Source: BOG-938 sp048498155 (GTDB lineage: Bacteria > Pseudomonadota > Alphaproteobacteria > Caulobacterales > Caulobacteraceae). From it: a DNA stretch of 51,789 nucleotides. Below are positions 44,605 to 51,789 of this stretch, piece after piece; the first letter of the stretch is position 1; each line of letters opens with the position of its first letter. The notes beneath the pieces were generated by a model. It did not search any database. It was not told where the DNA came from and saw nothing but the letters and a program-made list of their open reading frames with translations. The stretch spans positions 1-51,789 of the forward strand of contig JBEHYN010000018.1 in NCBI GenBank assembly GCA_048498155.1. Direction: 5' to 3'. The translations under genes were made by a program, and so were the position numbers.

Positions 44605-46748
44605 GGCGTCAGGGCGTCCGCCACGATGGAAAAGCCGGTGTAGCTAACGGTCGCGCCATTGGCGACGCTCGGAACCGGCACGCTGGCGTAGAAGCTCGGC
44701 GCTGTCCCGTACAGGCTATTCACCGCCGACACCTTCACATCGTCGATAACGCCGCCGACCTTGTCCTGCGAGGCCGAGGCGCCGACGGAGCCGATGGTCA
44801 GCCAGTACTGACCGGGCTTGGTGATCCGCACATAGGTCGTACGGGTCGTCCACGACGATGAGTAGTTGCAGTAATCCAGCACGGGGTTGAACTGAGCGGT
44901 GTTGTAGCTGGAGGTGCTGACGCTGTCGGGCGCCACCGTCGGCGTGGTCGTGGTCGTCCCACTGGGGTTGTAATAGGACGTGGTTGTATCCAGTCCGCCG
45001 CCGCCGACCGGATAGCTGACGTTCAGGCTGTGCGACATGAACACGGCCACAGCGTTGGTGTCCTTGGGCCACTTGGGGCCGCCACCGGTGCCGGTCTGGT
45101 TCGTGCCTGACGTCGAAGTGGTGCTGGAATAGGACGACAGGGCCGAAGAGGTCGAGGGTGTATAGGTGCAGTTGGTGCCTGAAAGACCGGTGAACTTGAC
45201 GGCGGATATGTAGTTGTAGCTGACTGAGTAATAGCCGGGCACGAGATAGAAATAGCGGCTGACGGAGCGGCGCGACGTGGTCTGGCTGCCGCTTTTGGCG
45301 CTGTCCAATTCCAGAGTTTGCAGGCCGACCGACGCCAAAGCCGCGACCTTCACAATGCCGACTTGGTCGTAAGGCCCCGTCGCCCAGCCAAGCGAACTTT
45401 GAGTGGGCCAACCTAAGTTCAGGGTCCCGTAGTCGGTGTCCAGGGTTGAGCTGGTATCAACCGATCCACTGGCGCTGATCGTTTCGAAGCTATCCTCGAA
45501 CAACAGGGACGTGATGCCCCAGGCGCTGGGGAAGTTGTCCTGCACCGAGCCGGAGCAGCTGGTGACGCAGATCTGGATGTTGTCCAGCTGCGCGCCGTAG
45601 CTGTCATTGCCGCCATCGGCTGCGAAGCTCAGCCAGTAATAGCCGGGGCTGGAGACCGTGATCTTGATGCTCCGCTGGACCCAACTGGCTGCATAGACGC
45701 ACTCGTCGATCAGGTTGGAGCCGGCCAGGGTCTGGGTCGCGTCCAAGGTGGTGTGGGTCGGGGCTGTCCCACTGGAATCCGCGTCGAAGTAGACGTTCAT
45801 CTGGTTGGAGCGGGAGATGGAGCCCGTGGGGGCGCCGACGGAATTGGCGTCATTGGCCCAGGACAGGTCCGCCGCAGTAGAAGCGCAGATGTAGGTGGGG
45901 TCGTAGTTCGGATAGTCGACGCGGGACGTATAGTTGTAACGCACCTCATAGGCGCCGGCGGCGTAGTAGGTTTTGTTGGATATCGAGGAGTTGCCCCTCG
46001 ACCCGGAGCCATTATCGCAGTCCAACTCGGCGGAGTGCGTGCCGTTGGGCACCGTGGATTTGATCAGCCCGACCGCGTCCACCTCCAGACAATAGCCCAT
46101 CAAAGTCCACTCCGTCCCACTGGACCCGACATAGCCGACGTTGGAGGGAAAGGTGTTGATCGGCGTGCTGCTCAGCGCATTCTGGGCCCCGCTGGGCTGG
46201 AAGGTTGACCAACAGGTGCCGCTACAGGCCGAATTCTCGAAACTTTCCGAGACGATCACCGAGCCCGAGGTGGTCGGAGTCTGGGTCTGGCCCGTGGCGC
46301 AGGCGATCGTCACGCTGACCGGCAGGGAATTGATCGACACAATGGGAAGGAACAAGGTCGGTACGGTGGCCGTCAGGCTCACCTGTCCGGCGCCGCCCAG
46401 GCCCGAGTAAGTGTAGGGCGTGCCGGTGCTCTGGGTCAGGGTGAAGTTCTGATTGGACAGGCTCTGGGTGATGAAGCTGTTGACCTGGGTCGCGTAGGCC
46501 TGAACCCCGTTGTTGTTGCTGTAGGCCACCGAATAAACCGTTGGCCGGTTGGAGTACTGGCAAGCCAAAGTGGCGACGTTGGACAGCTCCTGACGCGCCA
46601 CCAGGGCGCGCGACATGTCCAGGCCTGCGCCGAGAAAGGCGATGAGGGCGGTGGCTGATAAGGCAAAGATGATCGCTACGCCGCCTTGGGTGTCGCCCCA
46701 CAGGCCGCACAGCCGACGCAACGGCCTCGTCCGGGTTCGATCGGTCAT
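44601..46748 (-). CDS. TadG-like protein with two tandem periplasmic modules
   Basis: 715 residues, much longer than typical TadG. N-terminal DTQGGVAIIFALSATALIAFLGAGLDMSRA is the TadG membrane segment and VWA-like start. The rest has two related modules of about 200 residues. Each begins with an ESFE-like strand (SESFENSAC, EDSFETISA), has an ELD segment, Tyr-rich YEVRYNYTS or YSVSYNYIS, a Cys pair around DECVY or DYCNY, then GYYWLSF or GQYWLTI, ending in LDNIQI or IDDVKV. This resembles carbohydrate- or adhesin-type beta sandwiches. First gene of the operon. Confidence 0.9.
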   Translation of the reverse strand: MTDRTRTRPLRRLCGLWGDTQGGVAIIFALSATALIAFLGAGLDMSRALVARQELSNVATLACQYSNRPTVYSVAYSNNNGVQAYATQVNSFITQSLSNQNFTLTQSTGTPYTYSGLGGAGQVSLTATVPTLFLPIVSINSLPVSVTIACATGQTQTPTTSGSVIVSESFENSACSGTCWSTFQPSGAQNALSSTPINTFPSNVGYVGSSGTEWTLMGYCLEVDAVGLIKSTVPNGTHSAELDCDNGSGSRGNSSISNKTYYAAGAYEVRYNYTSRVDYPNYDPTYICASTAADLSWANDANSVGAPTGSISRSNQMNVYFDADSSGTAPTHTTLDATQTLAGSNLIDECVYAASWVQRSIKITVSSPGYYWLSFAADGGNDSYGAQLDNIQICVTSCSGSVQDNFPSAWGITSLLFEDSFETISASGSVDTSSTLDTDYGTLNLGWPTQSSLGWATGPYDQVGIVKVAALASVGLQTLELDSAKSGSQTTSRRSVSRYFYLVPGYYSVSYNYISAVKFTGLSGTNCTYTPSTSSALSSYSSTTSTSGTNQTGTGGGPKWPKDTNAVAVFMSHSLNVSYPVGGGGLDTTTSYYNPSGTTTTTPTVAPDSVSTSSYNTAQFNPVLDYCNYSSSWTTRTTYVRITKPGQYWLTIGSVGASASQDKVGGVIDDVKVSAVNSLYGTAPSFYASVPVPSVANGATVSYTGFSIVADALTP

Positions 46749-46916
46749 TCGACGCCTCGTCCACGTCTCGACGATGGTGCGGCTCAGCCGGAACCTGAAA
46801 CGCGACCTCCAAGTGGGTTTTCCAGGCGAATATCGATGATCGTGGTTGCGACTCCCTTAAGCGGGGCCGTTTGCGTGTCGCTTTTTTTGCGGCGCAAGGT
46901 CGCGGGCCAGACATGT

Positions 46917-46948
46917 GAAAGGCCGCCCTGTCGCCAGGACGGCCTTTC
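46917..46948. terminator. strong hairpin downstream of the small ORF
   Basis: GAAAGGCCGCCCTG pairs with CAGGACGGCCTTTC around loop TCGC, 13 of 14 pairs. A T tract is lacking on both strands, so termination is uncertain. It may be an attenuator between the small ORF and the tad genes, or an RNA 3' end. Confidence 0.5.
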
Positions 46949-46983
46949 CATAGTCAGGACCGCAGCGCGGCCTCGCGACCCCT

Positions 46984-47055
46984 TCACTCAGGGCGCGGAC
47001 CCCGTACGGAGGCCCAGGTCACGATTTCCTCGCTGCGGATGAAACTATGAGACAC
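46984..47055 (-). CDS. 23-residue small protein with an extreme Shine-Dalgarno
   Basis: GTG 47053-47055 opens 23 codons (MSHSFIRSEEIVTWASVRGP and three more) ending in TGA at 46984-46986. Just upstream, the minus strand reads GAAAGGAGGTGATCC (47057-47071), which is complementary to the 16S rRNA 3' tail over its full length, with a 7-base spacing after AGGAGG. This makes random occurrence unlikely. The product has no signal or membrane helix. It may be a leader peptide for the tad operon 240 bp further on, or an independent small protein. No family recognised. Confidence 0.6.
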   Translation of the reverse strand: MSHSFIRSEEIVTWASVRGPRPE

Positions 47056-47099
47056 TGGATCACCTCCTTTCAATGGTTGGAACGACAAGCCGAATGTAG

Positions 47100-47115
47100 G
47101 CAGGCAATTGCCTGC
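47100..47115. promoter_or_regulatory. 16-bp perfect palindrome upstream of the small ORF
   Basis: GCAGGCAATTGCCTGC is a perfect palindrome, 45 bp before the GTG of the 23-codon ORF and 88 bp from the M23 peptidase stop. It is a good candidate operator for a dimeric repressor. Confidence 0.55.
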
Positions 47116-47203
47116 GGCAAAGTCACAAACCTTTGAACGCGCGAAGACAATTTCAAGAGTGACGCAATTTTAGGCACGGCGTCCGGAAATGGGTCCGCAA
47201 TCC

Positions 47204-48577
47204 CTAGCGCAAAAACCGCTCGGGGCCGCCCGGCTCCGAAGCGCGCAGGGCGACGGCGCTGGTCTTGCCGCCCTGGCGGGCGATCAAGCTATCGATTCGG
47301 CCTTTTTCGGCCTTGAAGGCGGCTAGCTCCCGGCCGCCCAAGATGGTCCCGGAGGGCACCTTGACCGATCCTGGATTGACCTTCTTGCCGTGCTCGATGA
47401 TTTCGTAGTGCAGGTGCGGACCGGTGGAGATGCCCGTAGACCCCACATAGGCCACCACCTGACCCTGATGCACATGCTGTCCGGGTTTCACGGCCCAGCC
47501 CGAGAGGTGGCCGTAACCGGTTTCGATCTGGCCGTTGTGGCGAATCTGCAGCCAGCGGCCATAGCCGTTGGTCCACTGCGCCCTTTCCACCACGCCGTCG
47601 CCCGCGGAGAACACCGGGGTGCCCATCGGCGCGCCGAAATCGATGCCCGCGTGCATCCGCGTGAAGCCCAAAATCGGATGCAGACGCATGCCGAAGCTTG
47701 AGGTGACTCGAGCGCCGTCCAGGGGGGTGCGCAGCAAGAAACCGCGGATGTTCTTGCCCAGTTCGTCGAAGTAGTCGGCAGCGGCGGCGCCTGAGGCCTT
47801 GAAACGGTAGAAGCGGTTCGCTCCGCCCTTGGCCTCGATCTCGGCGTAGAGCAAGTCTCCCGCCTGGACCGTGCGGCCGCTTTCGGTGACCTTGCGGTCG
47901 AACACCAGGCTGAATTTGTCGCCGGCATGAATGTCGCGGCTGAAATCGAGCTTATGAGAGAACAGCTTGACCACCTCGGCAGTCAACTCCGGCGTGGCCC
48001 CGGCCTTTTCAGCCGAAGCATACAAAGATCCTTCCAACTGGCCCTGGGCCACCACCGTCTGGGCAGATACCTTTTCATCCATCTGGCGCAGGTGCAGGGC
48101 GCCGTCGAAGGCGCGTGCGAGAGTGACCGCGCTTGCCGGGCCAATGCGCATGGATAGGCCCATCAGGCGGGCGGGGCCGTTGCTGTCGCGGGGGCGGGCG
48201 ATGGCGGCTTCAAAGGCCAGACCGGCCTTGATGTTGACCGTGTCGAACACCGAGCCAAGGGCATGAACGGCCTGTTGAGCTTCATTTTGGCCGACCCCCG
48301 CGCGCCGCACGGCGGACTCGAAGGTCTCGCCGGGCGCGACCTTGATCATGATGCTGATCGGCTGCGCGAAGCCCGGCTGAGTCTGGGCCTGGGCGAAGGC
48401 CTGGCGCTCGATGGCGGCTAGGGAGGAGGCATTGAGGGCGCCCGGTTGGGGCGTTACGTTGTTATGACCGTGGCTGGTCAGTTGCCAGGCGAGGGCGAGG
48501 GCGCTGCAACCCGAGAGGATGACGAACAGGCGCGGCGCAAGACGCAGCGCGGGCTGTCTCGGATCGAATTCCTGCAT
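47204..48577 (-). CDS. M23 family murein metalloendopeptidase
   Basis: 457 residues. One N-terminal membrane anchor (LAPRLFVILSGCSALALAW). A central domain of about 270 residues with PGETFESAVRRAGVG, a LysM-like or OapA-type region. The C-terminal LytM domain has zinc ligands in FTRMHAGIDFGAPMGTPVFS (His and Asp) and GPHLHYEI (His-x-His). All four catalytic positions are present, so it should hydrolyse peptidoglycan cross-links. It is downstream of ctrA on the same strand, separated by an intrinsic terminator. Confidence 0.93.
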   Translation of the reverse strand: MQEFDPRQPALRLAPRLFVILSGCSALALAWQLTSHGHNNVTPQPGALNASSLAAIERQAFAQAQTQPGFAQPISIMIKVAPGETFESAVRRAGVGQNEAQQAVHALGSVFDTVNIKAGLAFEAAIARPRDSNGPARLMGLSMRIGPASAVTLARAFDGALHLRQMDEKVSAQTVVAQGQLEGSLYASAEKAGATPELTAEVVKLFSHKLDFSRDIHAGDKFSLVFDRKVTESGRTVQAGDLLYAEIEAKGGANRFYRFKASGAAAADYFDELGKNIRGFLLRTPLDGARVTSSFGMRLHPILGFTRMHAGIDFGAPMGTPVFSAGDGVVERAQWTNGYGRWLQIRHNGQIETGYGHLSGWAVKPGQHVHQGQVVAYVGSTGISTGPHLHYEIIEHGKKVNPGSVKVPSGTILGGRELAAFKAEKGRIDSLIARQGGKTSAVALRASEPGGPERFLR

Positions 48578-48865
48578 CCTACCCCCGAAAAACTACCAAC
48601 TCGCCGACGCGAACGGCGTTGGCGGTGTGTGACGGGGCGAACCTTGGCCAGCCGATGTGGTTAAAGGCAAGTAAAATTTGCGCCATCGCGGTTAACCGGC
48701 CAGGCCCCGGCCGGATTTGCTAACCATCTGACTCATTGAACTGAATTGTGCTTTGCGATGCGGCGTCGTTGCTCGGGCGCATATGTCGCAATTCGTAACT
48801 GTGACAGGGGCAATCGAGCCGCAGCCTGGTCCCGTCGCGCTTCATGGCCGTACCGGGTCCGCACA
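48578..48865. promoter_or_regulatory. promoter region of the M23 peptidase gene
   Basis: No gene. CGGTTAACCG (48689-48698) is a 10-bp palindrome with a TTAACC half-site. TTAA-N7-TAAA is at 48661-48675. A hairpin CCGGCC/GGCCGG spans 48696-48714. GACTC is at 48730-48734. These resemble CtrA and CcrM motifs, unproven. Confidence 0.45.
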
Positions 48866-48899
48866 ACGAAAAACGCCCGCCAGGGGGGCGGGCGTTTTG
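48866..48899 (-). terminator. intrinsic terminator of ctrA
   Basis: AAAACGCCCGCC (48870-48881) pairs with GGCGGGCGTTTT (48887-48898) around a 5-base spacer. On the minus strand the 12-bp stem ends in GCGTTTTTCG, a T tract, about 20 bp after the ctrA stop. Confidence 0.88.
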
Positions 48900-48920
48900 A
48901 AGCGATGAGCTAAACGCCGA

Positions 48921-49619
48921 TCAGGCGGCGGCCACTGTGCCTTCGTGCAGGTCGCGCAGCACATAGCCGCGGCCCCAGACGGTTTCGATGTGGTGCATGC
49001 CATTGGCGGCCGAGGCCAGCTTCTTACGCAGCTTGCAGATGAACACGTCGATGATCTTCAGTTCGGGTTCGTCCATCCCGCCATACAGGTGGTTCAGGAA
49101 CATTTCCTTGGTCAGGGTCGTGCCCTTACGCAGGGAAAGCAGTTCGAGCATCTGATATTCCTTGCCGGTCAGATGCACGCGCATGCCGTTCACTTCCACG
49201 GTCTTGGCGTCGAGGTTGACGGTGATGTCGCCGGTTTTAATGACCGATTGCGCGTGGCCCTTGGAGCGACGCACCACCGCATGAATGCGGGCGATCAGCT
49301 CGTCCTTGTGGAAGGGCTTGGTCATATAGTCGTCGGCGCCGCCGCCGAGAGTCTTGACCTTGGTGTCGATTTCCGAACTGCCGGAAAGGATCATCACCGG
49401 GGTGTTGATCTTGCCGACCCTTAGCTGCCGAAGGACATCCATGCCCGACATGTCGGGCAGATTGAGGTCCAGCAGGATGAGGTCGTAGTCGTAGATCTTA
49501 CCGAGATCCACGCCTTCCTCGCCCAAGTCCGTCGTGTAGACGTTAAAACCTTCCGACTTGAGCATCAGCTCGATGCTCTGCGCTGTAGCGCTGTCGTCTT
49601 CTATCAACAGTACGCGCAT
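48921..49619 (-). CDS. ctrA: cell-cycle master response regulator CtrA
   Basis: 232 residues. An OmpR-type response regulator which in Caulobacterales controls replication, flagellar, pilus and division genes. Receiver domain 1-120 with acidic Glu7, Asp8 and Asp9, phospho-acceptor Asp51 in LLDLNLPD and Lys in TKPFHKDE. The winged helix (about 130-225) has LTGKEYQMLELLSLRKG and VWGRGYVL. The protein ends in Ala-Ala-Ala, needed for ClpXP proteolysis in Caulobacter. TTAA elements stand upstream, consistent with autoregulation. Confidence 0.98.
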   Translation of the reverse strand: MRVLLIEDDSATAQSIELMLKSEGFNVYTTDLGEEGVDLGKIYDYDLILLDLNLPDMSGMDVLRQLRVGKINTPVMILSGSSEIDTKVKTLGGGADDYMTKPFHKDELIARIHAVVRRSKGHAQSVIKTGDITVNLDAKTVEVNGMRVHLTGKEYQMLELLSLRKGTTLTKEMFLNHLYGGMDEPELKIIDVFICKLRKKLASAANGMHHIETVWGRGYVLRDLHEGTVAAA

Positions 49620-49909
49620 GTGACCCCTCCCCGCGCAAGGCGGTCGTAAATACGGAACGCTTTACGTTCGCCCCGAAATCCGAAGCTCACGCTAGGCCGT
49701 AGTTAATTTAAACTTGGTTAATCTGAATATCTGGTTAGGGCGATTTGCCGGGGGAGAGCAAGCGCTCCTTCCGCCCCTCAAGCGAAAAAATTAACCATGT
49801 TGGATCAGCCTGTTTCAGGGGGGCTCAGGAAGCGCCCTGGCTAGGCTAACTACCAACAGGGAATGACTTTTTCCCTGAGGCAAGGGCCGTTTGTAGGAAA
49901 CCATCGTCC
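49620..49909. promoter_or_regulatory. divergent ctrA/fliI control region
   Basis: TTAA occurs at 49703-49706, 49708-49711 and 49718-49721. The last two are separated by 6 bp, one less than the TTAA-N7-TTAA consensus of CtrA. TTAACCATG at 49791-49799 matches the best CtrA half-site, before fliI. I found no GANTC in this interval. AGGAAA (49895-49900) serves as the fliI ribosome site. Confidence 0.6.
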
Positions 49910-51250
49910 TTGCAAAACCTCATTAACGCCATCGAACGGATCGATCCGCTGACCGTCTCGGGCAGCGTGGCGGCGGTAAATGGACTTTTGATCGAGGCAC
50001 GTGGCAGTCTGACGCGGCTGGCGGTGGGCGCCCGCGCGGAGGTGGTTCGCAGGGGCGGCCAAGCTCCATTACCCGCCGAGGTCGTAGGCTTTCGCGAGGA
50101 GCGCGCCCTGCTCATGCCCTTCGGAGCGCTGGAGGGCGTGGCGCCCGGGGCTGAAATTCGCATCTGTCCGCAAGGCGCAGCGGTGCATCCCACCCTCGGA
50201 TGGCGCGGCCGGATCATCGACGCCTTCGGCGAGCCCATCGACGGCAAGGGGCCACTGCCCCAGGGACCGGCGGCCTATCCCTTGAGATGCCCGCCCCCGC
50301 CGGCCCACGCACGCGGACGGGTGGGCGAGCGGCTGGACCTGGGCGTGCGGGCGATGAACGCCTTCACCACCTGCTGCCGAGGCCAAAGACTGGGCGTGTT
50401 CGCCGGCTCTGGCGTAGGCAAGTCGGTGTTGCTCTCGATGCTGGCCAAGGGCGCCGCGTGCGACGCGGTGGTGGTCGGGCTGATCGGCGAGCGGGGCCGC
50501 GAAGTGCGCGAGTTCATCGAGGAGACCCTCGGAGAGGAGGGTCTCAAACGCGCGGTGGTGGTGGTGGCCACCTCCGACGAGCCCGCGCTCAAGCGCCGGC
50601 AGGCGGCCTACATGACCCTCGCCATAGCCGAATACATGCGCGACCAGGACCTGGAGGTGCTGTGCCTGATGGACAGCGTAACCCGTTTCGCCATGGCTCA
50701 GCGCGAGATCGGCCTGGCCGCCGGCGAGCCGCCCACCACCAAGGGCTATACCCCAACGGTCTTCACCGAACTGCCCAAACTCCTGGAGCGGGCCGGGCCG
50801 GGCCCAGTGCGGCCGGATGGGAGCGAAGCGGGACCGATCACCGGCCTGTTCACCGTTCTGGTGGACGGGGACGACCACAATGAGCCCATCGCCGACGCTG
50901 TGCGCGGGATTCTCGACGGCCACATCGTGATGGAGCGGTCCATCGCCGAGCGCGGGCGCTTTCCGGCGATCAATGTCCTGCGCTCGATCTCGCGGACTTT
51001 GCCCGGCTGCCAGACGCCCCAGGAGCGGCCGGTGACGGCCGAGGCCCGCCAGGTCATGGCCGCCTACGCCAATATGGAGGAGTTGATCCGCATCGGAGCT
51101 TACCGCGCCGGGGCGGACCCGCAGATCGACCGGGCCATCCGGCTCAATCCCGCCCTGGAGGCGTTTTTACGTCAGGATAAGGATGAGGGCACAAACTTAG
51201 AGGAAGGGTTCGCGCAATTGGCGGCCATCCTTGAGGCAGACCCGGCATGA
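49910..51250 (+). CDS. fliI: flagellar export ATPase FliI
   Basis: 446 residues from TTG 49910 (QNLINAIERIDPL), with AGGAAA ten bases upstream. FliI drives the flagellar type III export apparatus. Walker A GVFAGSGVGKSVLL, Walker B LCLMDSVTRFAMAQRE, the P-loop-following GLIGERGREVREF, and the C-terminal DDHNEPIADAVRGILDGHIVM. All are canonical. Coupled to fliJ by ATGA at 51247. Position next to ctrA suits CtrA-dependent class II control. Confidence 0.98.
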   Translation: MQNLINAIERIDPLTVSGSVAAVNGLLIEARGSLTRLAVGARAEVVRRGGQAPLPAEVVGFREERALLMPFGALEGVAPGAEIRICPQGAAVHPTLGWRGRIIDAFGEPIDGKGPLPQGPAAYPLRCPPPPAHARGRVGERLDLGVRAMNAFTTCCRGQRLGVFAGSGVGKSVLLSMLAKGAACDAVVVGLIGERGREVREFIEETLGEEGLKRAVVVVATSDEPALKRRQAAYMTLAIAEYMRDQDLEVLCLMDSVTRFAMAQREIGLAAGEPPTTKGYTPTVFTELPKLLERAGPGPVRPDGSEAGPITGLFTVLVDGDDHNEPIADAVRGILDGHIVMERSIAERGRFPAINVLRSISRTLPGCQTPQERPVTAEARQVMAAYANMEELIRIGAYRAGADPQIDRAIRLNPALEAFLRQDKDEGTNLEEGFAQLAAILEADPA

Positions 51251-51663
51251 AATGGGCTAATTCCCTGATCCGCATTTCTAATCATCAAGTGGAGACCCTC
51301 CAAAAACGCTTGGCCGTTTTGGTGGAAGCTCGCGTGGCGGCGGAGTTCAAGCTGGTCATGCTGCACGCCGAGGCCGAGGCCGAGGCCGAAACCGCCAAGG
51401 CGGGTGAGGACGCCGACGCTGGATTTTATCGCATAGGTTTCCTGCAGGGCTGGCGCCTGCGCCGCGATCAGGCCATCGCCAACATTGAGGCGGCCAAGGT
51501 CGAGGAAACCGGCGCCCGCGACGCCCTGTCGCGCGCCTTCGAGGAGTTGAAGAAGTTCGAGCAGGTGGCCGAAATGGCCCGCGTCAGCGAGGTCAAGGAA
51601 ACCGCTCGCCGAGAGACGGCGGTGCTGGACGAGTTGGGACTAAGGGCGGCGCAGGGGCGGTGA
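51247..51663 (+). CDS. fliJ: flagellar export protein FliJ
   Basis: 138 residues, almost wholly helical coiled coil. It begins MKWANSLIRISNHQVETLQ and contains AEAEAETAKAGEDAD, an unusually acidic Ala/Glu stretch, then ARRETAVLDELGLRA. Short basic/acidic coiled-coil proteins after fliI are FliJ, the central stalk of the export ATPase. Identity comes from position and structure, since FliJ diverges strongly. Confidence 0.88.
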   Translation: MKWANSLIRISNHQVETLQKRLAVLVEARVAAEFKLVMLHAEAEAEAETAKAGEDADAGFYRIGFLQGWRLRRDQAIANIEAAKVEETGARDALSRAFEELKKFEQVAEMARVSEVKETARRETAVLDELGLRAAQGR

Positions 51664-51712
51664 GGCTCGTCCCCCCTAGTCCGCCGTCATCCTAGGACCA
51701 ATCGACATTCAG

Positions 51713-51764
51713 GATTCACAGGGCGACTGAGCGCTGATTCATTCCGTTCCGGATTTATTGATTC
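51713..51764. promoter_or_regulatory. cluster of three GANTC methylation sites
   Basis: GATTC at 51713-51717, 51736-51740 and 51760-51764, spaced 23 and 24 bp, just before the start of the gene at 51777. GANTC is the CcrM target. Regular spacing near two helical turns is notable. Confidence 0.7.
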
Positions 51765-51776
51765 GGAGCAGAACGA

Positions 51777-51789
51777 TGAGTGTGAAGCG
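51777..51789 (+). CDS. start of an unidentified gene, cut by window end
   Basis: ATGAGTGTGAAGCG gives MSVK and continues beyond the window. CGGAGCAG upstream (51765-51772) is a plausible ribosome site. Too short to identify. Position after fliJ does not prove a flagellar role. Confidence 0.45.

Noticed and set aside
46784..46987. 67-codon minus-strand frame in the tadG leader
   Set aside because: It covers the strong hairpin, has no ribosome site and shows no protein-like pattern.
47057..47071. Fragment of a 16S rRNA gene (GGATCACCTCCTTTC on the plus strand)
   Set aside because: Only 15 bases match and no other rRNA sequence flanks it. A Shine-Dalgarno on the minus strand explains it better.

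Overview
The window is high-GC DNA from an alphaproteobacterium, most likely of the Caulobacterales (Caulobacter/Phenylobacterium type). The evidence is a CtrA master regulator ending in Ala-Ala next to fliIJ, GANTC and TTAA-rich promoter motifs, Tad-type pilus genes, a DUF4167 protein, an NDUFAF5-like methyltransferase and abundant ATGA-overlapped gene pairs. Genus-level placement is inference. There is one tRNA gene, tRNA-Lys(TTT), at the left edge. I see no rRNA, CRISPR array, insertion sequence or prophage.

Layout. 1-10.4 kb is housekeeping: tRNA-Lys, a secreted protein, secA, a parvulin lipoprotein, argJ, mutT, a ParDE-like toxin-antitoxin pair, an NDUFAF5-like methyltransferase, and a tight comF-grxC-nitrilase-DUF1178 operon. 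10.4-20.3 kb holds a lone SLATT membrane protein, ubiG, a VapBC-like pair, lysC, a single-domain response regulator, ptsP, a RodZ-like protein, a retropepsin-like protease and prfA. 20.3-29.0 kb holds three membrane proteins lying between prfA and prmC, then prmC, a DUF4167 protein and clpB. 29.0-32.7 kb is an accessory island: an orphan MNT nucleotidyltransferase, a vsr gene broken by two single-base frameshifts, a C5 cytosine methyltransferase, an Eco29kI-type GIY-YIG restriction enzyme and an HNH nuclease. 32.7-39 kb holds LysE, a small secreted protein, an aldo/keto reductase, a MOSC protein, a glycosyltransferase, a HfsK-like acyltransferase and arfB.

39.0-43.5 kb is the most interesting block. 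A membrane PAS-GGDEF-EAL protein lies between an RpfF-like DSF synthase candidate, with both catalytic glutamates in register, and a degenerate crotonase paralogue. This suggests a diffusible-signal/cyclic-di-GMP module. 43.5-47.1 kb carries a TadG-TadE-TadE operon. Upstream of it is a 23-codon reading frame with a Shine-Dalgarno sequence that is the complement of the 16S rRNA 3' tail, downstream of a 16-bp perfect palindrome. 47.2-51.8 kb holds an M23 peptidase, ctrA with a good intrinsic terminator, fliI, fliJ, and the first codons of another gene preceded by three evenly spaced GANTC sites.

Repeats. A long palindrome after argJ provides the probable start codon of mutT. A second palindromic family has two copies about 7.8 kb apart.
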